Shown: positions 45,063 through 58,065 of the stretch, one piece after another
Layout: every line of letters begins with the position of its first letter
Position numbering within the stretch: position 1 is the first letter of the stretch
NCBI GenBank assembly: GCA_023935145.1
Contig: CM043700.1
Location: 26,727,501-26,791,500, forward strand
Length of the DNA: 64,000 nucleotides
DNA from: Bretschneidera sinensis
Lineage: Eukaryota; Streptophyta; Magnoliopsida; Brassicales; Akaniaceae
Direction of reading: 5' to 3'
Made by a program: the position numbers and the translations under genes
The notes under the pieces: generated by a model
Database searches by the model: none
Seen by the model: only the letters and a program-made list of their open reading frames with translations
Told to the model about the DNA's origin: nothing

Positions 45063-45990
45063 TGGAAATATCGAGGTTTAATTGCAAATTTTTCAAAAGT
45101 TTACAGGTAAGTAGTAGTTTGTAAAATGTACAATTTAAACAATTCAATTTATTAGTCTAATAATAAATAAAAAATTATTAAAAAAATTTAATATATTTAT
45201 TAACTTGTCATGTTTAATGATAAATATATTAAGTTTTTGATAATTTTAACGATAATAAATTAACAAATATATTAAATTTTTCGAAATTATTTTGATCGAA
45301 ATTTGATCTGAATCAAGTCAATTGGTTGACTTGCTCTAAATTGATAAAATTATGCGTTAAAATAATTTTTTGGAAAATTTTAGGAACAAACTATTACTTA
45401 ACTTTAAATTTAAAGAGAATTTATAATTAAACCAAAAATCAAATAATCAAATAAGAAATTAAGATTTTAAATTTAATTTGTAAATAAAAATTAAACAAAT
45501 AAAGTGAGAAATATCATCTTATAGACATTATAGAATTGAAGTCACAAGCAAAACATGTTCTAAACAGAAAGTCAAAAGCAATCAATGCAGAAAATGATAC
45601 AAAAATCTCGTTTGCTGCATGATACTACTACTCCTATGTATGTTACCGATCTATTACAACGCTACCGATTCTCTAATATCAATAGATTTGCTTATGCTCA
45701 ATCCTAGAATTGGTTTATAGTGATCAGTAAGTATTAGCAAAAGACTTTAAAAACCTTCATTTAGTTATCAATCCCTTTCATATTCCTTGAAAGAGAAGCT
45801 CTGTCCAACTCTCATGTTTTCTCATTACAAATCCATCTCTACTAGCTAAAATGTGGTCTATCTACAACTGAAGAAATAGAAAAAACAACATTTCAATCAG
45901 GTGCTCATGCTGCTAACAATAAAACAGAAAAAGAAAAACAACTTTCAATATATTTTTCCAACCATTAATTTTCAACTTGACAAGGACATC
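45063..45990. other. AT-rich intergenic DNA, no gene seen
   Basis: Lies between the promoter of paralogue 3 and the Harbinger transposase remnant. No transposon end could be identified here. Confidence 0.45.
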
Positions 45991-45994
45991 TCTT

Positions 45995-46830
45995 TACAAC
46001 CAAGTTCAAGCCCTTCCTCCATTGGGTCTATAGGCATCTTTTAGTCTTATAAAGTTATGGAGAAGACAACATGCCATGATAATTCGGTTTTGTATCTTGA
46101 CTGGATTGAAGGAAGAACTTTTAAGAATAGCCCAACACATCTTAAGCAACCCAAAAACATTTGTAGCGGCAGAATGCTTCATGTTAAACAATTCTTTTTG
46201 GATAACGCATCATTACGAGCGCTCTCACAATCCTTGCCTTAGGATCCTATGGAGAATGTAACTCGCAGGATGTGCAGCGCAGAATCAAGAATCAAACCCG
46301 AGACCTTACAGGGGCACCGCAATCTCGAAAGTCACCCTTTGCCACTGCACCATATATCCTAGGGCTCATGTTAAACAATTCTTCAAGAGTATTAGGTTGG
46401 TTCCTATCTCTATTCAATCATTAAGGTGGTACTGTTGGCCTCTATATGGTGCTTAGAAATCCACCACAATTAGTGTAGCCAGCATCAACAAGGTAGTAAC
46501 ACCCTATAACATGGAATATCATGGTATTAGACTAATTTGAACCAATTGGTTCGAGATAACTAGTGTAAGTATTTAATAGTTTACCATGTTTTACTTTAAA
46601 TCTATTTCTCTTACCCCTTGCCTCTCGAAGCTTTCTACCATCAGCAGCTGGCCCTTCCCAGCCAGGTAATATATAGATGAATCAAATATCTTGTGAACAA
46701 ACACCTAACACGCTAGTGGCAATGTCACCCTTCCTTGTCTGGTATCTAGGCCTATCTACTACCGGCACCTTAACTTTGGTACATGTGCCATCCAAAGCTC
46801 CAAGACAATTCTAAGCATTAAAAGAATCTA
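45995..46830 (-). pseudogene. PIF/Harbinger transposase, C-terminal part
   Basis: The minus strand encodes, in broken frames, NCLGALDGT (near 46810), PRYQTRKGDIATSVLGVC, a GWEGPAADGRK-like word, YLVDAGYTNCGGFL (about 46490-46450), EELFNM, then FGLLKMCWAIL, NRIIMACCLLHNFIR and a final MPIDPMEEGL in a shifted frame. This is the DDE transposase (HARBI1-like) that cuts and pastes PIF/Harbinger elements. It is interrupted by a SINE at 46197-46366, has several stops, and its N-terminal part continues at 59324 on the far side of a Copia insertion. Confidence 0.8.
46197..46366 (-). mobile_element. tRNA-derived SINE with 17-bp target duplication
   Basis: The 170-bp insert is flanked by two copies of CATGTTAAACAATTCTT (46180-46196 and 46367-46383). 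On the minus strand it contains TGGTGCAGTGGCAAAGGG, like a polymerase III A box, and GGTCTCGGGTTTGATTC, like a B box, 35-40 bp later. Those features plus the long target duplication identify a SINE. It splits the transposase exactly within the EELFNM codons. Confidence 0.82.
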
Positions 46831-46835
46831 ATAAT

Positions 46836-47498
46836 TGTTAGAAAGGTTTTTAAATTTTTGAAAATTATTCATGATTTTTTAATAATTATTATTTAATTAT
46901 TTTAATATAATAATCAAATTAAGAGTTACATATTTTATAATTATCAAATGATTTTTTAATAGTTTGATTATTTTAATATAGCTAATAAATTGAAAATTAC
47001 AAATTTGTGATTAATCTTAATAAATTTAGAGTTATAAATTTTGTAATTATTTTTATTTTAAATTTTGAATTAAATTCTTAAACTTATTTGTGCCTATAAA
47101 TACCAAGGTTTTCAAGAGCCTAATATACACAATTTTTCATATTTTTTTTCTTGTTTTATACTCTTTATATATTTGTGTTTTTGGGCAACCTTGATCGGAT
47201 CGGTTCACCTCCGCTTCCCAGTGAATGTGCACATTGTAGGAGGAAAAGCTGCGAGCACCTGAGTTTTATCTTGGAGCCGATCTTAGCCATTTGTACCTGC
47301 ATGTAGAGAGGCTATAATGGCTTTAGGACAGTGGCTTTCCGCGACTCACACGCCAATTCCTTGTATTTTTATTTTATTTATTATACACTTATTTAATATC
47401 ATACATTTATATTGTGTTAAAATTATTTTGATTTCTACAAGCATATGTTTTGAAATTATTTGTTTAGTTTTTATCACCAATTATATAAAAAAATTCCA
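46836..47498 (+). repeat. 5' LTR of the deleted Copia
   Basis: 663 bp, paired with the 683-bp LTR at 58636. Shared landmarks are CCTATAAATACCAAG (a TATA box, near 47092), TTTTCAAGAGCCTAATATACAC and GAGCACCTG.GTTTTATCTTGGAG. Confidence 0.85.
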
Positions 47499-48349
47499 GC
47501 AGCTAAAGCTGTTATAGAATTATTAACATGTGGTATCATGTTAGCTAGGCTTTGCATGTGTTAAATACCTAATTTTATATACTATGTTGTATATGTATGG
47601 TTTTTATTTTTCATGATATGTATAATATGTTAATATATAGGAATTTTGAATGTGTTGCATATATTTATCTATATATGTATTAGAATTTTGTTTGTATTAT
47701 ATATCATTTTTTTAATGAATCACTGATTCAAATATATATAAAGAATATTTTTTATAGTACTTAGAACATATTCAGTGACTTAGATATATTTGTTTCGTAT
47801 ATTAGTTTATGACCATTCAAAATATGTAGTGTGAATGGTAGCACCAAATTTGTTAAATAGAGTGCAATGATCCAAAAACCTAAGTTAGAAACTAATTTAG
47901 AGCAAAACTTATATAATTTAAAAGAGAGAGAGATTTTACGTCTGGACCTTTCAGTCAAAGTTTGATTGGTGACTGATGTAAAGTTTTTTGTAGAAATATA
48001 TATAGACATGTTTTTTTTTTAAAAAAGTACGAAAACCAATAATAAGTTTCTACATAAAGCAATTCATAACTCTAACAATAGGAGAAAATTATTACCAAGA
48101 AATTCAACTTCGACTTTAAATACTTTGCACAACATGGTTGAGAGAGTAAAGAAAGAAAGAATCTTAGGAAACTAAAAAAAAAAATCTAAAATAGTGAGAA
48201 AAATCCTTTTGAAATATGAAAAAATAGACCTCCAGGGCTTGATATTCTAAAAATACGGGGGTGTCTAGCTAAGGTAGCTATACTCGAACCAAAGAGAAAG
48301 AAAATAAGACCCAAAACTATAGATGTTGTTTTTGTAGATTATGCTCAAG
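47499..48349 (+). other. 5' internal part of the deleted Copia
   Basis: About 850 bp between the 5' LTR and the nested Gypsy. AT-rich, with no recognisable gag coding sequence. The ATAGT at 48350-48354 is the target site taken by the Gypsy. Confidence 0.6.
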
Positions 48350-48354
48350 ATAGT

Positions 48355-50311
48355 TGAAGCGACTCATCCCGGGTTGACCACCCCCGAGACGATATCATCA
48401 TATTTTGAAAATCTCAGCATGACACATATATGTAACAATTAAGAAAAATAAAGCTAACAAGAATTTTTACTGTAACCCTCAACAGGAGAGGTACATCAGT
48501 CTGATATAATTTAAACATAATATACAACTTAACATGCATGAATATTTACAAATAAAATTTTTGTTTTTCATTTTTTTCATTTGTCTGAGGATATTGACAT
48601 GTACGTGGCTTACAGTAAATGATTTCGGCTGACTTTCAACTCACAAGACTACTAGTCATGTCTGCTACCTGAAATCATTGTACAATGAGGGATGAGCTTC
48701 ACAAGCTCGGTGAATTAAATTTACTAAAAGTATTCCATTTTCATAAATAATCTTTTAATATTTAATCATTTATTTTTCCAATAACTGGATAATAGCATAA
48801 TGTCTAACATTTAAATAATCACCATATTATCATATTTCTATGTCTTTTTCACTTTTTTCTCACTGTAACTGTCTTTCCCTAGGAAACTCATCCATCCATA
48901 ATTAAATTTACAAGAATACACAATACATCAACATTTCAATAATGCAAGCAATAATTAAAACAGATGCAATGCATGAATGCTTATGGTGGGAACGTCTTCC
49001 CACCTGTCGACTGGTTATTATTATCTTAGACCGGCCCCTTTCCAGTTCTTTATAGCTTATCCCGACTGTCACGAAAATTTATTTTCAGCATATACCGACT
49101 GTTACGGTGTCCCTTTTATTTCCAGCATATACTGTCTGTTACAGTTGTTCCATTAGACCGGCCCATTCCCAGTTCTTTTAGTTATATTATTAAATGCATG
49201 TGCACATGAAAAATGATATGAAATATGCATCTGAACAGTTATATAAGCACCACATGAATTCAAAATATTTAAATTAACCATCCGGTCTCTCCTCAACTTT
49301 CTGCTTAATAAATTTCAAAATTTTATTCTCCTTATATATCACATTAATTTATTCACCACTAGTCAAAATCTCTTTATCACTATCATTATTAAATTAACTC
49401 ATTATTCTAATAATATTTCTTTTCACATACTAATTTTCTACGTGTCCAATATTCATATCCTACATATCAATTTAATTTTTATCTACCACCAAGCATAAGC
49501 TAATAATTTATTTTAATATTATTACTAGATATTCGCTTTTTATTTAGATTACTTAAAATAAATCCAACTCACCACATGGCACTTAAAGCTACCCGTGGAT
49601 CACTTCCATGCCTTTCTCGTTCCTATCAATAATTTCCTCCGGTCGTTGTTCGTCAACACCTGACATAATATTAGTATTAAATTTCTAATTATTTTTTAAA
49701 TTCTTCATAAATCATACCCTTTGAAAATTCTCACTTTGACTTTCGGGAAATTTCATGAATGGTAAAAAAAATAAAAAAATATAAACATTACGGTAGTACC
49801 TTCTATTTTGCTAATAGCTTCCCGTAACTCTCTATAAAATTTTCCCTTAAATCCCTTCAAAATTTTGCTACTCAATATTTCTTTCGGTCCCTATATGTTT
49901 AGAGAAGTCGCATAATGGAAAGAAAACTCAACTAGCTTGATAAGTGAAATTTTAAGTTTACGTCTACTTCTTATATATAAAAGTTTGATATGAAAAATAT
50001 CTTCTGCAACTTTTAAAGTTGCTTGCTTAGTCACCCTAATATCTCTAACTTTCCTCCACGTATTGGAGCCTTCTTATACTTGGCACAACTAAAACTGTTC
50101 ATTTTTTTTTTTTACTTTTGTTTTGATTTGCCTTACTCTTCTTCTGTCTTCCGGGACATTACATCCCAAATTTTTTTTAGAAAACTTTTTTTTTCTTTAA
50201 TTTGTTTTATTCAAATATTAATAAACCTTTCACATAGACTTTATTTTAAATTCCATCTCATATTTATTAAATTACTTCTTTACTCTTATTTTATAAAATA
50301 CAGGTATTATA
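48355..50311 (-). repeat. 3' LTR of the Gypsy
   Basis: Left-hand LTR (1957 bp). The outer edge reads TGAAGCGACTCATCCCGGG and the inner edge GGTATTATA. It lacks about 43 bp (including a small hairpin) present at 57040-57085 in the other LTR. Confidence 0.87.
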
Positions 50312-50361
50312 ATTCTACCATCCTTACAAAAATTTCGTCCCCGAAATTTCCCTACCTAAAA

Positions 50362-53300
50362 TCAAGAAAAGAGTTGGGGGAAATCCTTCTTCATTCTTGC
50401 TTCATTCTCCCACGTGACTTCTTCGACATCTTTATTTCGCCATAATACTTGAATCAAAGAAATGACTTTATTGCGCAATACATGTTTATTTCTATTTAGG
50501 ATTCTGACTAGTACTAGCATAAAAGTCAAATCTTCCTGAATTTCTATTGCCTTATTAGAGATACTATGGGATTCATTGTGTAAGTGTTTTCTCAACAGTG
50601 ACACATGAAACACATTATGTAATTGCTTTAATTCTGGAGGCAAATTCAAACGATATGCTACCGGTCCAATCTTCTTGATCACCTCATACGGGCCCATAAA
50701 TCTCGGGCTCAACTTTTCTTTCTTCTTAAATCTCAACACTCCCTTCCACGGAGATATCTTCAAAAATACTCAATCACCAACTTGGAACTTGAGAGGTCGT
50801 CTTCTTTTATCAACATATCTTTTCTGTCTGTTCTGAGCTGCTCTAAGGTTCTCCCTAACCAGTTTAATCCTCTTAGTAGTCAAGTCTATCATTTCCGAGC
50901 CATATATCTTTCTCTCTCCAACTTTTTTCCAGCATACTGGAGTTCTACACCTTCTACCATACAAAGTTGCGAACGGTGCCATCCCAATACTAGTTTGATA
51001 TTGATTATTGTATGCAAACTCGATCAACGGAAAATAAGCATCCCAGCTCACTGAGAAGCTCAATACACTTGCCCTCAGCATGTCTTCCAGTATTCTGATG
51101 ATTCTCTCCGTCTGCCCATCAGTTTGTGGATGAAAAGTTGCACTACACTGTAATTACATACCCATAGCTTCTTGGAAACCCCTCCAAAATCTAGAGGTAA
51201 ATCTAGAATCTCTATCTGATATGATACTCAAGGGTACTCTATATAATTTTACTATCTCTGCTACATAGAACTCACCCAACTTTTCTGGACTACAAGTAGT
51301 TTTATTAGGAAGAAAATGTGAAGATTTAGAAAGTCTATCCACTATAACCCGCACAGCGTCATGTCCCCTTTGGGTGCGGAAAAAACCAGAGAAAAAATCC
51401 ATACTCACATTTTTCCATGGCCACTCAGGCACTGGAAGGGGTTGTAATAAACCTGCTGGATGTCTATTCTCAAATTTCACCTATTGACAAGTCAAACATC
51501 TAGAGATATGTTCTGCTACATCCTTCTTCATCCCTGACCACCAATAATTCTGTTTCAATTCCCTATACATCTTATTATTACCTGGGTGCATGGAATATAC
51601 AGAATCATGAGCCTCCCTTAGTATCTCCTTTCTCATCTCCACATCATTGGGAACACAAAATCTATGCCCCAATACTACCATCCCATCTTCTCTAATTCTA
51701 AACTCAGTTGACTTCCCACTCAACACTTCCCGCCTTATTTTCTCTATCCCTTCATCACTACCCTGTATCTGTAATAAACGATCAATAATAGGAGATTATA
51801 TCATCATATTTGCCATTAATACTCCTCTATCATTGACACTCAATTGTATCCTCATTCTTCTTAACTCTATCATCAAGCTAGTATTATGACTCCCAATGGC
51901 AGCTAATCTCCCTGTAGCCTTTCTACTCAATGCATCAGCTACTATATTAGCCTTTCCTGGATGATAATGAATTATACAGTCATAATCACATATCAACTCC
52001 ATCCACATCTTCTGCCTCAAATTCAACTTCTTTTGGGTCAGTAAATGAGTCAAGCTTTTATGATTAGTAAAAATCTCACAATTGGCTCCATATAGATGAT
52101 GTCTCCAAATCTTCAAAGCGAAAACTATGGCAGCCAATTCTAAATCATGGGTCAGGTAATTCCTCTCATGGTTCTTCAATCGCCTAGATGCATAAGCTAT
52201 AACTCTCCCATGTTGCATCAGCATACATCCCAACCCTTGATGTGACGCATCACTATAAACCACAAATCCTTCATCACCAGAAAGAAGCACTAATACTGGA
52301 GCAGTAGTTAGTTTCTCTTTCAACAGCTGGAAACGTCTCTCGCATTCCTTTGACTACCTAAACTTCATATCCTTCCTAGTTAATTTAGTTTAAGGTCTAG
52401 CAATCATAGAATTTTTTTGGATAAATCTCCTATAATAACCAACCAACCCCAAAAAGCTTCTAATTTCTGTTAAACTCGTGGGTCTTTCCCAATTTAACAC
52501 CGCTTCTACTTTCTGTGGGTCAATTACTATGCCCTCTCCTGACACAACATGCCCCAAGAAAGATATCTCACTCAACCAAAACTCACATTTAGAGAACTTC
52601 GCATATAATTTCTCTCTCATCAGAATCCCCAACACTATCTCCAAATATTGAATATGCTCATCTTCATTATTAGAATATAAAAAAATATCATCAATAAACA
52701 CAATCACAAATCTGTCCAAGAATGGTTTAAACCCCCAATTCATAAGATCTATAAATGTTGCAGGAGCATTAGTCAAGCCAAATGGCATCACCAAGAACTC
52801 ATGATGGCCATAACGTGCCCTAAAAGCAGTCTTAGGCACATTCTCCTCCTTTATCCTCAATTGATGATAACCCGATGTCAGGTCTATCTGAAAAAATACT
52901 CTAACTCCCTGTAACTTATTGAATAAATCATCTATCCTGGGCAAGGGATATCTATTCTTGATGGTAATCTTATTCAGCTGTCTATAATCAATGCACAACC
53001 TTATTGTCTCATCTTTCTTCTTGACAAATAACACAGGGGTTCCCCAGGGTGACATACTAGGTCGAATAAATTGTTTATCTAGCAACTTTTGAAGCTGAAA
53101 TTTCAACTCTCTCAATTCAACTGGTGTCATTCTATAGGGTGTTATGGATATGGGTGCTGATCTTGGAATCACCTCAATAGAAAACTCAATCTCCCTATTG
53201 GGAGGCAACCTAATCAACTCTTCAAGGAAAACATCAGAAAAATCTTTTACTACCAAGATTTCTTCTAACTTTCTACTCTCTTTGCTAGAATCCACCACAT

Positions 53301-53784
53301 ATGCCATATACCCCTCATAACCCTTCTTCAACCATTTGCTAGCAGTTAAGGCAGAAATAAGACAATTAGCAAGTATCTTATGTTCTCCCTGAAAATTAAA
53401 CTCTTCCTGTCCGAGTATCTTGAACACCACATTTTTCCTAAAACAATCTACCCAAGCATGATATGCAGATAACCAATTCATCCCTATAATTAAATCAAAA
53501 TCTGTCATATCTAGAGGCAATAAATCAACTTCAAATTCTCTATCAGCAATATTAATCACATAATCTCGATAAATTATCCTAATAATAACCCTATCTCCAG
53601 TAGGAATCTCCACAATAATTGCATGCATTAAAGGACTAGCACTAGCATCAATAGATTTCATATAACTACTAGATGCAAAAGAATGGGTTACACCAGGATC
53701 AATCAATAATCTAGCAGGCTTACCAAGGATAGAGATCATACCCATAACAACATCAAGAGTGGCTTGTGCATCATGTTGGGTCAA
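50362..53784 (-). pseudogene. Gypsy pol: protease, RT, RNase H, integrase, chromodomain
   Basis: One frame class throughout, broken by stops. Protease motif DPGVTHSF (the usual Ser of DSG is Pro here) about residue 43 of the first block; RT 53200-52560 with DLTSGYHQL and FIDDIFLYS; RNase H 52323-51796 with [10 protein letters not shown] and DALSRK; integrase zinc finger 51600-51481 (HPG...CLTC); integrase core 51480-50900 with DRDSRFTSRFW; C-terminal [10 protein letters not shown] and a chromodomain at 50600-50370 ending [17 protein letters not shown]. Stops at about 51152 and 50769 interrupt the integrase. It would be cleaved into enzymes that copy and insert the element; this copy is dead. 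Confidence 0.9.
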
Positions 53785-53844
53785 TCCATAGACTCTGCCA
53801 TCTCTGGACTAACTCTGACTGCCACATCCTTGCTCTGCTACTGA

Positions 53845-55214
53845 TCATCTACCTCTGCCCCGCACACCCCCTGATCCACCACCTCTCTCCATCGATATTC
53901 TCCCAACATTTCCCATACGTACATCAGTAGATTTCCCCGCTAGACAATCTGAAGCCACATGTCCTCCTCTACCACATACAAAGCATATCTGTATAAGACA
54001 ATTCTGAGCTAGATGCCCCGTTTGATTATATTTAAAGCATACCCTTGCTTCTCGATCATACATCTTGTTACCACTTTCCCTTGGTGGTATACTTATTCCT
54101 CTACCATAACTCCCACTTCCCATAGTTTGCCTCCCAAATCTAGGGTCCAACTAGTATTGCTTTGAGCTATAGAAGCAACAGATCATGCCTGCGTCTGACT
54201 CTGCACCACAGTTCCTTGTGACAAGGAACGCCCCATCTGGGGTGGTCTCCCACCCTGTACACCCATACTGCTACTACTTTTAAATCCCTCAAATCTAGAC
54301 CACTTCTACCAATCCTTCCTACTTCTCAACTCCATCAAATCATTTTTAATTTGTAACACTTTATCCACCAATACGGTATAATTTCCTATGCCCATATAAG
54401 AGAGTTTAGTCCGAATATCATAGTGTAATCCGTCTAAAAATCTTTTACATTTTATCTCTTTCATATTCATTAACTCAGGTAAAAACCTTGACAGGGCTAT
54501 AAATTTACAATCATATTCAACCACCGATAAATTTCTCTGCCTTAAGTGAATAAAATCTCTTTCTTGTTGTGCCTGAAAGGTATCTAAGAAATATTTTACA
54601 AAGAACTCATCCTTAAAATTACTCTAAGTTAAAGGTTGATCTACCCGTGTGCTTACCCTGGGCAAAATGTCCTCCTACCATTGAGAAGTTTCACCCTCTA
54701 GCATAAATGAAGCTAAAACCACCTTCTGTCTATCTGACAACGATAAGACCTCAAAATATTTCTCCATGTGTCTAATCCACTGCTCAACTTCCACCGAATT
54801 GATAGATCCTCTAAAAGACTAAGATTTAAACTTAAGAAACCTCACAAAACAGTCACCTTACATCTCATGTGCAAACACACCTCTCTCATGACCCTCTTGC
54901 CTCACCACATCAAGTTCTCTTTTATCCTTTTCCTTTAATCTTCTCTGTAGATTATCAGCCCTTTCTTCAGCTGTATTCATTCTCTCTATAACCCGATTAA
55001 GAGCTTCTCTCAATTCATCATTTCTACCCTCAGATACTCTCCCAGCTCTACTGGTACTAACTGCACTATCAACATGTTCCTTTGCGGGAATTACGAACTC
55101 AACTTCCTCCTCTGCTTTAATCCTCCTGAAAATTGGGGGTCTACCACGTCCCCTCTGATTCATAACTCTACCTCTAGCTCTCGCACGACCATGTGTCATC
55201 CTCAGACTCAGCAT
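53845..55214 (-). pseudogene. Gypsy gag with zinc knuckles
   Basis: Starts at ATG 55214 with a basic Arg/Gly-rich N-terminus and a coiled-coil (ALNRVIERMNTAEERADN). The capsid region at 54524-54306 has EYDCKFIALSRFLPEL and KRFLDGLHYDIR. Two zinc knuckles follow near 54050-53950: CFKYNQTGHLAQNC, in which the second Cys is Tyr, and an intact CFVCGRGGHVASDC. Stops and at least one frameshift (between 54306 and 54150) break it. Nucleocapsid and particle formation is the family role. Confidence 0.85.
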
Positions 55215-55286
55215 TTAAAAATATAGTTTATTTAGATCTTCCACTTTTTAAGTTTTCATGCAGTCTACAGAATCTTAAAACCTAAC

Positions 55287-55298
55287 GCTCTGATACCA
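55287..55298 (-). promoter_or_regulatory. Primer-binding site of the Gypsy, initiator tRNA-Met
   Basis: GCTCTGATACCA on the plus strand, that is TGGTATCAGAGC on the element's strand, four bases inside the 5' LTR edge at 55303. Confidence 0.92.
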
Positions 55299-55302
55299 AA
55301 AT

Positions 55303-57303
55303 TATAACGACCCATCCCAAGTTGGCCACCCCCGAGACGGTATCATCACATTTTGAAAATCCCAGCATGACACATATATGAAACAAATAAGCAAAATAAA
55401 ACTAGAAAAGAATTTTTACTGTAACCTTCAACCCTTAACAGGGGAGATACATTAGTCTGATATAATTTAAACGTAATATAAAACTTAACATGCATGAATA
55501 TTTACAAATAAAATTTTTGTTTTTCATTTTTCTCATTTGTCTAAGGATATTGACACATACATGGCTTACAATAAATGATTTCGTCTGACTTTTAACCCAT
55601 AAGACTACTAGTCCTGTCTGCTACCTGAAATCATTATACAATGAGGGATGAGCTTCACAAGCTCAGTAAATTAAATTTACTAAAAGTATTCCATTTTCAT
55701 AAATAGACCTTTAATATTTAATCATTTATTTCTCCTATAACTGGATAATAGCATAATGTCTAACATTTAAATAATCATAATATTATCATATTTCTATGTC
55801 TTTTTTCTCTTTTTCTCATTGTAACTGTTTCTCCCTAGGAGACTCATCCATCCATAATTAAATTCACAAGAATATACCACACATCAACATTTCAATAATG
55901 CAAGCAATAATTAAAACAGATGCAATGCATGAATGCTTATGATGGGAATGTCTTCTCACCTGTCGACATGTTATTATTATATTAGACCGGCCCCTTCCCG
56001 GTTCTTTACAGCTTATCCCGGCTGTCACGGAAATTTATTTTCAGCATATACCGGTTGTTATGGTGTCCTTTTTATTTTCAGCATATATCGGCTGTCACGG
56101 TTGTTCCAATAGACCAGCCCCTTCCCGGTTCTTTTGATTATATTATTAAATGCATATGCACATGAACAATGATATGAAATATGCATATAAACAGTAATAT
56201 AAACACCACATGAATTCAAAATATTTAAATTAACTATCCGGTCTCTCCTCAACTTTCTGCTTAATAAATTTCAAAATTTTCTTCTCCTCATATATCACAT
56301 TAATTTATTCACCACTAGTCAAAATCTTTTTATCACTATCATTATTAAATCAACTCATTATTCTAATAATATTTCTTTTCATATACTAATTTTTTACGTG
56401 TCCAATATTCATATCCTACATATCAATTTAATTTTTATCTACCACCAAGCAAAAGCTAATAATTTATTTTAATATTATTACTAGATATTCACTTTTTATT
56501 TAGATTACTTAAATTAAATCTAACTCACCACGTAGCACTTAAAGCTACCTGTGGATCACTTCCTCGCCTTTCCCGTTCCTCTCAAGAATTTCCTCCGGTC
56601 GTTGTTCGTCAACACCTGACATAATATTAGTATTAAATTTCTAATTATTTCTTAAATTCTTCATAAACCATACCCTTTGAAAATTCGCACTTTAATTTTC
56701 GGGAAATTTCATGAATGGTAAAAAAAAATATAAACATTACAGTAGTACCTTCTATTTTGCTGAAAGCTTCCCGTGACTCTCTATAAAATTTCCTCGTAAA
56801 TCCCTTCAAAATTTTGCTATCTCAATATTTCTTTCGGTCCCCACGTGTTTAGAGAAGACGTGTAATGGAAAGAAAACTCAACTAGCTTGATAAGTGAAAT
56901 TTTAAGTTTACGTTTACTTCCTATATATAAAAGTTTGATATGAAAAATATCTTCTGCAACTTTTAAAGTTGCTTGCTTAGTCACACTAATATCTCTAACT
57001 TTCCTCCACGTATTGGAGCCTTCTTATACTTGGCACAACTAAAATAAACTTGGCAGCAGGTGTTGCCACCTGCTTCAACGTTTTACTGTTCATTTTTTTT
57101 TTTGTCTTTTGTTTTGATTTGCCTTACTTTCCTTTTGTCTTCTGGGACATTACATCCCATATTTTTTTTAAAAAAAACTTTTTTTTTCTTTTATTTGTTT
57201 TATTCAGATACTAATAAACTTTTAACATAGACTTTATTTTAAATTCCATGTCATATTTATTAAATTACTTCTTTACCCTTATTTTACAGATACGGGTATT
57301 ACA
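55303..57303 (-). repeat. 5' LTR of the Gypsy
   Basis: Right-hand LTR (2001 bp) from TATAACGACCCATCCC (the terminal TG is TA here) to GGGTATTACA. It contains the CAGCATATACCGG..GT tandem array at about 55985-56135. Confidence 0.88.
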
Positions 57304-57308
57304 ATAGT

Positions 57309-57499
57309 AATGCTAACATGTTCTTAGTAATAAACTCTAAAATAAGTGAAATATCCAATAACACAATAATAGAAGTTAGAGATGCAAAATATTTTGAGGA
57401 TACCTTCCTTTTAAAATTAAGGTGCCGGTTCAATCTTCTAAGGTTTAACTAAATGAGTATATACTTTCTAGTTCATCCGTAGGAAATAAATTTGAAACT
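57309..57499 (+). other. Internal Copia sequence right of the nested Gypsy
   Basis: Short non-coding or unrecognised stretch between the Gypsy target duplication and the RT remnant. Confidence 0.5.
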
Positions 57500-58065
57500 T
57501 ATTTTGAATCTATAAGAGGTAAGACGACTAGAATTGAAAAGAATTGCGAAGTTGCACCTTTCTGGAAGGAAGTTGCTGATAATGAATTTAAATCATTAGC
57601 ACATTAGAATTCTTAGGTTTTATCATACTTACCTCCCAGGAGTAAACATCTAGGTTGTAAGTTGGTTTTCAAGGAAAAGTTGAAACCTGATAGAAGTACC
57701 GTGGAGGCTGAGTTAATAGCTCTAGATACAATTTGTGTAGAGGTTGAGTGGTTGAAAAAAATATTGATGGATATTACTTTTTTGAATAAACTTGTGTCAT
57801 CCATACATATACATTGGGATTGTAAAGTTGTGATAGATCTTATACGAAAATCTATAAGAAGATGAATAGACATATTCAAGTGAGATATAAGTCAGTTAGA
57901 GGATTATTGAGTAAAATTGTTATATCTCTAGAGTTTGTGAGATATGAAAAGAATATAGCTGACAGCTTTACTAAAGGTTTATCCATGAGGGGTATACTTG
58001 ATACATTGAGGGGGATGGGCTTAGCCCACAGGGAGTCACCAACAAAGGTAACCCAACCTTTGTGA
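57500..58065 (+). pseudogene. Copia RT start fused to RNase H end by an internal deletion
   Basis: The plus strand encodes FWKEVADNEFKSL, then LPPRSKHLGCKLVFKEKLKPD, the first conserved block of Copia RT, and continues immediately with RSTVEAELIALD, the RNase H motif that normally lies several hundred residues later. A frameshift near 57860 is followed by RHIQVRYKSVRGLL and IADSFTKGLS..GMGL, the normal Copia end. The palm motifs of RT are missing. The join near 57690 marks the deletion that made this element non-autonomous. Confidence 0.8.

Larger units (their letters stand above)
48355..57303 (-). mobile_element. Full-length Tekay/Del-type chromodomain Gypsy
   Basis: An 8.95-kb element on the minus strand with LTRs at 55303-57303 (5') and 48355-50311 (3'), a perfect target duplication ATAGT (48350-48354 and 57304-57308), an initiator tRNA-Met primer site next to the 5' LTR, and gag, protease, RT, RNase H, integrase and chromodomain in that order. 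The chromodomain and long LTRs point to the Tekay/Del chromoviruses, which tend to insert in heterochromatin. The LTRs differ more than those of the SIRE-like Copia, with clear indels, so this insertion looks older. All frames contain stops. Confidence 0.92.

Noticed and set aside
46057..46261. Two overlapping plus-strand frames as possible small genes
   Set aside because: They are antisense to the Harbinger transposase and run into the SINE insert.
50782..51054. Plus-strand 90-residue frame within the Gypsy
   Set aside because: It is antisense to the integrase region and has no recognisable content.
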